Assembly (NCBI GenBank): GCA_023213315.1
Contig: JAKCPI010025566.1
Location: 1 to 64,000, forward strand
From: Euborellia annulipes
Taxonomy: Eukaryota > Arthropoda > Insecta > Dermaptera > Anisolabididae
Length of the DNA: 64,000 bases
Reading direction: 5' to 3'
Shown piece by piece: positions 55,941 to 64,000 of the stretch (the first letter of the stretch is position 1; each line of letters starts with the position of its first letter). A model generated the notes under the pieces. The model saw only the letters and a list, made by a program, of their open reading frames with translations, searched no databases and had not been told where the DNA came from. The position numbers and the translations under genes were made by a program.

Positions 55941-57001
55941 CTTGAATGTTTACTTTATTGATTTTTCCAGGTAGGCCTATTCAGAAATAATAAATAAATA
56001 TTAGACATTAATATCGGAATTAATCCGGGAAAAATAATGAGCACTGGCGACCTATATTGTAATTTTTCAACAGTTTCGGCCTAATGATGGTTCAGTATGT
56101 AATTGAATTGGCTACCAAATATTTGAAATAAATAGGGATGGAGTCTAAATGGGTTTAGATGTCGATAAATACCTTAAAGGAAATTTAAAAAAAAAATAAT
56201 AATAAATATATTAGATCTACTCGCAACTGCCAATCTCGTAACATGGGAGGTAGGCAGGAGGCAAAAGAATTATTGTATTTTTCACCGAACAATGGGATTC
56301 ATAATTTGAATAAATAATTAAAATACTAAGGTCTCTGGCTACCAATCATTTGAAATAAATAGGAGTCATCAGGCCGAAACTGTTGAAAAATTTCAATATC
56401 CTCGTTTGCTTCCCTTTCAAAAATACACTTTTATATTTATTATGTGAAACCTATTTTTTTTAAATTTGTATTTATTTATAAAATTTTAAGAGAGTGAAAA
56501 TGTGTGGTGTACGTAGTTAGAGGAGTTGTAACCAGCTGTTGCATCCACTCGGAAGGTTGAACGCCCTTCTCTCCCCCCCCCCTTTGCCACCCTCCGTTAA
56601 CGACCTTTCGGTTCAACTTTACACACACTTAGCATTTATTTATCGCTTTCCATGGAAACACGCGGCCCATATATCAGATTTTCAATTTTTTTTTTCCCTC
56701 CTCATCTGTTGAGGTGAGTCTCAAAGGAACGTTCAGTGCGAATGAAATATAGCGCTTCTCTATTCACAAAAAAATGATCCATTTTTTGATATATGAGAAT
56801 TAGGTAAGGATTTATTGTTTTGAAGTAAGGAATAAATTTTTTTCGTTCTTTGTTATTTGCTTATATTCTTAAAAAATAAGATTATCATATATTACAGACA
56901 GTCTTTGATAATAAATCTATAAAATGGTTATCATTGTGAGTTGATTATAATAAAATAGGGTTTATAATATTTAAAGGTTCGACCAGAGACTCTCACTGTA
57001 A
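55941..57001. other. SINE tail pieces in unassigned sequence
   Basis: At 56095-56180 and 56338-56390, GGCTACCAAATATTTGAAAT and GGCTACCAATCATTTGAAAT precede short tails with AATAGGGATGGAG or AATAGGAGTCATCAGG; both lie near GGCCGAAACTGTTGAAAA-type sequence, once on each strand. TAGGCCTA at 55972-55979. Confidence 0.45.
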
Positions 57002-57150
57002 CCCGAGTAAAAATGGTTTAAAATGATCGAGGGATACACACGCCCGCACCAGGGACACACATTTTTCTTCTGGTCACTTTCGATCTACTGTGTGTGTCCC
57101 TGATGCGGACGTGTGTATCCCTCAATCATTTTTAATCATTTTTACTCGGG
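57002..57150. repeat. Palindromic element, CCCGAGTAAAAATG ends
   Basis: The arms CCCGAGTAAAAATGGTTTAA and its near inverse ending 57150 include GAGGGATACACACG and CAGGGACACACA blocks around a loop near 57063-57090. At 149 bp it looks like a small foldback MITE. No clear target duplication. Confidence 0.65.
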
Positions 57151-57233
57151 AACATTTTGTAAATTAAAACACCAGGATAATCTGTTTCTAGATTTTTTAT
57201 TAATTATATCCGAGGGTTTTAATTGTTTATATT

Positions 57234-57868
57234 ACTTTCTCTTACCTCTATATATATGTTAATATATAGAGAGAGAAAGTATTGGTTTCATGTCAAAAAT
57301 TCGATGTCGAGATTTTGATGGATATACATAACGTTTTGAGGTCCCCTGAATCTAAAAAAGTGGTTTTCGCGACATGGTCTGTCTGTCTGTTGTGTGTGTG
57401 TGTGTGTGTGTGTGTGTGTCTGTGTGTATGTCTGTGAACGAAATATCTCAAGAACGAAAAGAGCTAGGACGTTGAAATTTTATATTTAAGTTAGGCACCC
57501 CCTGGGACGTGACACGAAGCTTTTGAACAAAATTGGCCAAAGAGTACTAGTACTTTACTGATGCACTTTTTCAGTTTTTTTCGATTTTCTCTAAATTCGC
57601 TCCAACGATTTTTTTTTTAAATTCAAAAATCAATTATTTTTTAGATTCTCAATAAAATGTATATTCTCATTTTGTCATTGAAATCTTCTGAAGACCACTT
57701 TACTCTTGTACTCCATAGAAAAGATAGGAGAAATGGTTGCCATGGTAACAAAATATAAATATATTGCCATACTTATAAATTTTCCATCTTGAAATTCGAA
57801 TATACCGTCGGAAACTAAATACATGTCGACACAAAAAATCTGGTGTGACAAGCACATCAGATTTTTTT
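57234..57868 (+). mobile_element. Hairpin-ended repeat, copy R, near full length
   Basis: The first end is intact, followed by a (GT)n tract at 57390-57418 and the complete middle. The 3' hairpin is collapsed to AAAAAATCTGGTGTGACAAG followed directly by CATCAGATTTTTT, so its inner arms are deleted. Confidence 0.85.
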
Positions 57869-58732
57869 AATTTATAAAATAATGGCTTTTAGATATCTGA
57901 AATTTAAAAGATTTTAGACCAAGGGAGCAATGGTACTGTAGCTCTAAATAAAAAAATATTGATTTAGATTCCATATTGGATGGAAAACTAGACTATTCAT
58001 AAATATACATAGTAATACTGTTGTTATTCTACTCATGGGGGATACAGAGAGAAATTTTTTTTTTTTTTTTTTGAGAGGCAAGCAACTATTTTTTTGGAAA
58101 ACTGCTTTGTCAGCACATTTTGCAAAATTAGGTTAATTAAAACAATAAACACGAGGTGATATATTTCAATATATTATTTATTGATTTAAATATTTATTTC
58201 GGCCTTATCTTCAAAAATGATACAAATACGGGGTGAGGAGGTTTTCAACTAGATCCCGTAGATTCGTGTCTACTTTTACCCGTCAATTAAAATTTTTAAA
58301 CTTATGCATATTTTATTAAAGCATAGTAAGTTAAAGAGATTTACAAAGAATTTAGATTTTTTTTTATTGTTTAATTTTGGGCGTCAATCTTTCCTTAAGA
58401 GTTATTTTACATTATATTAATTAACATCAACATTTTATTCTAATTATATTTTAGTTTTTTGTTCAAAGAATAAAATTACAGTAAAGAAAACTTTTCTCGA
58501 CTCTATTCACCTCAATGACTGGAAATCTTTTTATATAAACGTATTGAATATAGGCCTATATATAAGAGTTTGAGGTGAGGGAAAATTTATTAAATAAGGT
58601 GTGAGATTTCTTTTTCTGTAATTTTATTATTTTGAGATCTATTTTAATTAAAAAAAATCATAATAGGGCATAAAATAATTAAAATAAAATATTTATGTCA
58701 ATATGATTTTGTTATTGAAATATTTTGTTCAA
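57869..58732. other. Unassigned stretch
   Basis: A T-run at 58056-58072 and TAGGCCTA at 58551-58558. TTTCGGCCTTATCTTCAAAAATG near 58197 may be a decayed PLE motif. Confidence 0.5.
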
Positions 58733-58862
58733 ACACCCACACAAATACATTAAGAAACACACGGACCAACAAACTCACAGACAGATAATTTTACAGCTTT
58801 TTTGGACTCAAAACGCGAATTTAGATCATAATCTCGACATCGAATTTTTTTTCACGATCGCA
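58733..58862 (-). mobile_element. Hairpin-ended repeat, copy S, old fragment
   Basis: CTCACAGACAGATAATTTTAC, TTTTTTGGACTCAAAACG and TCTCGACATCGAATTTTTTTT match the segment next to the first end, with many differences. Confidence 0.55.
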
Positions 58863-59756
58863 CGCAATACAATATATAAGAAAAATTAAAAGATTTATTG
58901 AGTTTTTAATGCATATTTAACAAATTAAAACGTAAGACTATATTACTTTTGGTAAAACCTTTCAACCTAAAAATTAATTATTTGGAAAATATTTTAAACT
59001 CGTCCGTCAAAAGAGAGCGAGAAAAAAAAGAATTTCTCTCGGAGATGAAACAATAAAATCAGAGCGAAGCGAGAGAATAAAAATCAAAGATGGCATATAA
59101 AGGCAAAAAAAAGAGCGAATCGCACCTGGATGGTCCTTGGTAAAAAAAAAAGAAGCAAAAAGCCCCTAAAGCGATTCGCCTAAAAAAAAGTCAAATCACG
59201 TCCCGACGATCGCATCGCGCCCCCCCCCCCCCTCTATCTCCTTCCTCAGGGGGGCTGCTTAGCGTCGATGTGGTTTGATGGCCTTTTTCCCTATCCCTTC
59301 TTATTTTCATCCCTTGGGAACTCTTTTCTTACTCTTATATCCCCCCTCAGCCCCATACTCCTTTCGGAAAGCACTCTCTGATTTGCTAAAACAAAACAGA
59401 AATATTCCTTTAAACCCCAAATGGGAAACGAAAAACTTGTAAATTAACTGTTTCTCTTTTGTTCTTCTATTTCAAAGACTTTATTTTTTTTTTGTTTAAT
59501 TCTTTAATGGATATTTTATGTTTATTTATCAATATATAAGATAAAGTATTCAAATTCAAAGTCAAGTAGAAAGAAAACAGAACCTATGGTCCTATCACAA
59601 ATAAAATTTTACGCGTATTTGCGTCAAAAAAAAAATAATAAAATTGTGGACGTTTTCAATGGGATTAAGACAAATATTTACTAGCCTACTACTATTTTTA
59701 TTTTTAATACTTTACTCCTATTAGTATGACATAAAATAGTATTTTTTTCTGGGAGT
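58863..59756. other. Unassigned stretch with a GC-richer patch
   Basis: 59100-59275 is richer in G+C (GCGATTCGCC, GACGATCGCATCGCG, a C-run) than its surroundings, with GCGAATCGCAC and GCGATTCGCC partly inverted. It may be a decayed inverted-repeat element. No exon is convincing. Confidence 0.4.
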
Positions 59757-60210
59757 GGCTAGGTTGAAATTTTATATTTAAATTAGGCACCCCCCTGCAG
59801 CGTAAAAATAAGCTTTTAATCAAAAGCGGCCAAAAAGTACTTGAACTTTACTGATGTGCTTTTTCAATATTTTTTTAGATTTTCTCAAAATTCGATCCAA
59901 AGCGAAAATTCAAAAATCAATTATTTTTTAGATGCTCTTTAAAATGTATATTCTCATTTTGTCATTGAAATCTTCTGAAGACCACTTTACTCTTGTACTC
60001 CATAGAAAAGATAGGAGAAATGGTTGGCATGGTAACAAAATATAAATATTTTCCAATACTTATAAATTTTACATCTTGAATTAAATTGTACCGTACTGCC
60101 GGAAACTAAATATATGTCGACACAAAAAATCTGGTGTGACAAGCACAGAACACATATTTCGATTACTGAAGATAAGAGAAAGTTGTGTGCTGTGCGCCAG
60201 TCACACCATA
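59757..60210 (+). mobile_element. Hairpin-ended repeat, copy T, 5'-truncated
   Basis: It starts mid-element at GGCTAGGTTGAAATTTTATA and runs to the complete 3' hairpin, which ends CAGTCACACCATAAATTC, so the terminal A/T tract has decayed. Confidence 0.8.
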
Positions 60211-60720
60211 AATTCTTTTTTCAAAAAAAAAATGAGAACTATAGGCAAACCAACAGACGCCTAAGAAAATGGATGTGCTGTGTTTATTTTAAAAGCGAAA
60301 ATATTTAAATAATTAATACTGTCCTCTCTAGAAAAAAAAATGACATATGAATGTCATATATCCGACTAAAAATTAATTTTTATTTTCATTTTTCATTTCG
60401 ACAGTAAAAAGCACAGAGATTCCTTTCAAAAAGGGCGATTTTTTTTTATTAATATTTATAATTTCCATCATTTAACTGGTACAAAAGATCAAAAGAACTT
60501 GTATAATAGTTTATTTAAAAAAAAAAATTAATTAAAATGTTTTCATTTCAAATAATAGAAAAAAACTTGAAGAGAGGAAATTAAAATTGTTTTAGACTGC
60601 AATCCTTTTTTCATTCATTCCAATCGTTGGACTGTATAGAGATTGCCGTTTATTTTCTAGAAGTGAGGAGACTTGCAAACACCTTAAATCTAGGCAATTT
60701 CACAGTATGAAATTAATTTT
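60211..60720. other. Unassigned A/T-rich stretch
   Basis: Many A-runs; no gene or element ends recognised. Confidence 0.5.
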
Positions 60721-61068
60721 ACTTTCTCTTACCTCTATATATGTTAATATATATAGAGAGAGAAAGTATTGGATTCATGTCAAAAATGCGATGTCGAGAT
60801 TTTGATGGATATACACGTTTTGAGGTCCCCTGAATCCAAAAAATTGGTTTTTGCAACATCGTCTGTCGTGTCTGTGTGTGTTCAATTTTAAGCATGAAGG
60901 AATTGAGCTAGGAGGTTGAAATTTTATATTTAAGTTAGGTACCCTCCTGAGACGTGACACGAAGCTTTTAAACAAAATCGGCCAAAAAGTACTAGTACTT
61001 TACTGATGTACTTTTTCAGTTTTTTTCGATTTTTTCAAAATTCGCTTCAACGATTTTGATTAAAATTG
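60721..61068 (+). mobile_element. Hairpin-ended repeat, copy U, joined to a PLE end
   Basis: The first end and half of the middle are intact, ending at CGATTTTGATTAAAATT. The next base begins a PLE-type segment, so the PLE probably inserted here and removed or displaced the rest. Confidence 0.8.
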
Positions 61069-61130
61069 GAGATGGTCTTGACCGAGACCGAAACGTTAGC
61101 CTTAAATAAATAAAATAAAGTAGTTTGTTT
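61069..61130 (+). mobile_element. PLE end fragment, 5'-truncated hammerhead
   Basis: GGAGATGGTC, then TTGACCGAGACCGAAACGTT, then AGCCTTAAATAAATAAAAT. Helix II (GGTC/GACC) is intact, but the CTGA half of the core is cut by the junction, and the triplet is GTT. Confidence 0.5.
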
Positions 61131-61233
61131 TCTTTCTTCATCCTGCTACTCATCAATAGTCAAGTAATTTATCCGAAGGATAGCTCTAAACAGTTAATTC
61201 AGGTAGATATAAAGCAACCGGTCCATAGTCTAA

Positions 61234-62287
61234 GGGCCGGTTGCTTCATCCTGGGTGAGCTTGTTAGCCCCGGGCTAAATGGCTTTTTTTGTAATGCAGA
61301 AACCCTCTTCCGGGGGAACAAATCATGTTCTGTTTGTGAAGTTTGCAACTCCATTAAGGCATCTTATAAAAATTATTAAAAATAAAAATTGATATTATCA
61401 CCCATAATTTAAATAAATATTATTAATATACATTTAAATATAAGAATTTAATTTTTTTTTGCTAAAATTTGAAAATTTTCAAAAAATAAACAAGATTTAT
61501 TAGTTTTCACATAACAATTAGTCAATTGTTCCAATCTTCACAACTATTTTGACAAATTGCCAGCTGTGTGGCTCAAATAAAGATAATTTCAAAAAGAAAT
61601 ATACCTTTTATTTTCACCTAACAAGAAGTAATATCAACTGAAAATATTCATATAAATATTTAATATCAATTTGCATTCAATTTGAAAACAAATAGTTTTA
61701 TTAACAAGACATGTGCAATGCCTTAGATGAAGTTAGGAGAATATTCAACAACTTGCAATATATCCTGGATATACGAGTATAATCCTGATTGACATAAAAT
61801 GAATAATAACAAAAAAACGGTAGATTCCAGATTGCATTTATATTATTTTTTACATTTATATTGGTGAAGTTAGGATGCTTGAGTTCATAATACATGTTCG
61901 TACGTGTCAACCCAGGGCTAAATCTTAGCCCCACCTTTGGGCCTGGGCTAACTTTAGCCCGGACCTTGGCTCCAATTCCCCATATATCTATATGAAATTA
62001 CTCAAAAAGTGAGGTTAACTCAGGGCTAAATATGGCGACGAGATCTGATGCAAGCGGGCCCTAGCCTATAACATATTTTATAAAATATACAACATTTCAT
62101 CATTTTATTGATAAAATAAGTAGAATATAAGGTAAAATAACAAATATATGTACTTCTAGAATACTTCTTTTAGCAATAAAATGATGAAATATCGTATATT
62201 TTACTATAAAAATAAAACTGAAGTGGGTTTCTGCACTACAAAAAAAGTCGGGGCTAACAAGCTCACCCAGGATGAAGCAACCGGCCC
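61234..62287. mobile_element. TAA-flanked inverted-repeat element, PIF/Harbinger-like
   Basis: The ends GGGCCGGTTGCTTCATCC and its exact inverse are flanked by TAA on both sides (61231-61233, 62288-62290). The inverted ends run about 60 bp (GTGAGCTTGTTAGCCCCG), with a 13-bp difference on one side. GGGCTAA/TTAGCCC motifs are clustered near 61915-62025. TAA duplications and GGGCCGG ends fit PIF/Harbinger elements. At 1054 bp with only short unrecognised frames it is probably non-autonomous. Confidence 0.7.
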
Positions 62288-62290
62288 TAA

Positions 62291-62681
62291 GTTGTTACTA
62301 AGTTTACTAATAATCAATCTCTTTGTAGTGTCCATAAAGAGGCCAATATGATGAAAATTCTATACCGTTGTTAATTAATTTTATTTATATGAAAAAAAAA
62401 ATTACGTTCTACCCTGGAGGTAATAATCTCTTTATTTTCATGGTGACATCATGTATTAAACCCCTGGGAGGGTGAAGCAATATCTCAATAAACAAATAAA
62501 TAGTAAAAGTTTTCTGGCCATATTTCGAGCCGTGCGTGGCAAGTTTATTGCATCGCCACCAGATGGCGACTGAAGGGCGAGTCTGCACACTCGACACCCT
62601 CTCTAATAAAGTTACTTGCAAAATTGTTTCATTCAATATTTAAAGAAATTTTCATCAAAGTTGTCCTTTAAATTATTACTA
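62291..62681. other. Unassigned stretch
   Basis: The minus-strand frame at 62409-62636 has no recognised domain. CCACCAGATGGCG at 62557-62569 resembles a CTCF-type core, but a single short match means little. Confidence 0.45.
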
Positions 62682-62685
62682 TTAA

Positions 62686-63323
62686 GGGGTTCAGGAGGGC
62701 GTTTAAACGTACTTTAAAAAAAAAAAAAAAACGACCTTTATAAGGAATTTTTCAATGCGGTTTTTTTTAAATGAATTATATTCATAAGAGATCATTAGGA
62801 CATCGAGCTATAATTTTTTTAATGACTTATTAAAAAATTATCGTAATTAATTTTTTTGTTATCAAGCAAAAACAAAAAAACAATCTGTCCCAATAATCTT
62901 TAATTTTTTTTAAATTTAAAAATGAATTTATTGTTATTATTAATCACATATTAATTAAGAAATTTTTAAAATAAGCTTAGATGATATATTTAAAAACCAA
63001 CTGTCAAATTAGTTCAGCATTCGTGCAATAGATGGCAGGCTAGTCTTACAGACGATATAGTATTAGCCAATATCTTGCCTATATTTATATATTTTTATGC
63101 TTTTATAAAAGATACATAATATACTATGGTATAATAACATTTATAAAGTATTTATTGTTAAAAGATCAATGAAAATCAACCAAATGCTTTAAATATTATT
63201 AGCTACCATTCTGACATCTCTTGGCAAATTTTTGAATTACTCGATTTTTGGACATACTTTTTATGACACACTACGCCATCTAATCGGGAAAAACACGCGT
63301 AACCACTTCGCTCTCGAGCCACC
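62686..63323. mobile_element. Possible TTAA-flanked element
   Basis: TTAA at 62682-62685 precedes GGGGTTCAGGAGGGCG, and CGCTCTCGAGCCACC precedes TTAA at 63324-63327. The ends are only loosely inverted, so this is tentative. Confidence 0.3.
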
Positions 63324-63347
63324 TTAAGTTTAAATAGTTGATAGATG

Positions 63348-63556
63348 TACCATCAAGAAAAGATATTGGACAACCCCCTCACTTCTACCTGAATTTAGAG
63401 CCTTTTGAGGTATGTACAGGGCCGTAACTAGGCAGATACAACAGGTGCACCGTGTATCTGTTGTATCTGCCCAGTTACGGCCCTGTGTACAACCCCAAAG
63501 GGGCTCTATTCAGGTAGAAATGAGGGGGTTGTCCATATCTTTTCTTCTTGATGGTA
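63348..63556. mobile_element. Palindromic element with CAGGGCCGTAACTAG core
   Basis: The outer arms TACCATCAAGAAAAGATAT and the inverse ending 63556 enclose inner arms CAGGGCCGTAACTAGGCAG and its inverse (63417-63485). The inner ends resemble hAT miniatures, but both levels pair continuously about a centre near 63452. Confidence 0.65.
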
Positions 63557-63604
63557 TAAGATTAAAATATTATGACAATATGTGAAGTGGTTGTTTTATA
63601 TCAA

Positions 63605-64000
63605 CACTGTAAAAAAAAAAATTTTAATTTTAGTATGTTTTAGTATAGTAAATTTACAAATTTTCCTTGTAAATGATAACTACCATACATTTGTATACTA
63701 AATTTACAAATCTATGCATTCAAAAAATTTTTACAACCAAAAAACATTTTAAAATTACAATTCTCTTGGAAAATTAGAGTAAATATTGTAATTTTACCAT
63801 ACGATTTCTAATTTTACAATACAACGGCATTGTAATTTTAGAACACGGTTTGTAATTTTAGAAAAGTGTTTGTAATTTTACAAAAAGGTTTCTAATTTTA
63901 CAATACAAGGGTATAGTAATTTTCCTTTTAAGGCTGCCAACATGGCCGACTTTGTTTCGACTGCTTTTTAGCTTTCTTAATAAAGACATTTTTGGCACTA
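63605..64000. repeat. TGTAATTTTA-rich repeat, open at window end
   Basis: After CACTGTAAAAAAAAA, variants of TGTAATTTTA, TCTAATTTTACAATAC and GTAAATTTACAAAT recur at irregular 20-25 bp steps, densest at 63795-63920. CACTGTAAAAA could be the left end of a DNA transposon whose partner lies beyond the window. Confidence 0.5.

Noticed and set aside
62557..62569. CTCF-like site CCACCAGATGGCG
   Set aside because: A single short match with no cluster or supporting context; expected by chance often enough.

Overview
This 64 kb window is AT-rich (roughly 70% A+T by eye) metazoan nuclear DNA made almost entirely of mobile-element debris. I found no ordinary host gene. The only protein homologies I recognise are two selfish-element remnants: the GIY-YIG endonuclease end of a Penelope-like element (PLE) at the left edge, and a broken mariner transposase near 21.5 kb. 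PLEs carrying an endonuclease, hammerhead ribozyme motifs, Helitron ends, hAT, TTAA and mariner miniatures and tRNA-derived SINEs together fit an invertebrate genome, perhaps an aquatic arthropod or other marine invertebrate. The sequence does not fix the phylum.

Layout. 1-1 kb: PLE 3' part with endonuclease and a canonical hammerhead motif. 2-10 kb: hAT-like and TTAA miniatures, a SINE, the first copies of an abundant hairpin-ended repeat, and the first head-to-head palindrome built from PLE ends. 11.6-12.5 kb: three palindromes in a row, two with hammerhead cores. 15-17 kb: PLE fragment, short Helitron, hairpin-ended repeat. 20-23 kb: hAT miniature with a perfect 8-bp target duplication, deleted mariner, large PLE palindrome. 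25.3-29.2 kb: a 3.9 kb foldback element with ~740-bp terminal inverted repeats, a seven-unit 99-bp tandem array, two inner palindromes and a short unknown reading frame. 30-47 kb: many hairpin-ended repeats in both orientations, with SINEs, miniatures and PLE pieces inserted in them. 48-54 kb: PLE palindromes (one holding a 201-bp mariner miniature) and a second canonical hammerhead motif. 57-64 kb: more hairpin-ended repeats, a 1.05 kb TAA-flanked inverted-repeat element, and a palindrome at the right edge.

Three patterns stand out. First, PLE ends supply more than a dozen motifs fitting the hammerhead core CTGANGA - helix II - GAAACGTC; in several the flanks pair to form helix I with different sequences that keep the pairing. 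Second, the palindromic octamer TAGGCCTA occurs 12 times where about 0.5 is expected, and in three copies of one repeat family it is an exact 6-bp insertion at a TA, like an excision scar. Third, a repeat of about 0.6-0.7 kb with a different hairpin at each end occurs some 20 times and covers about an eighth of the window; I cannot assign it to a known class.
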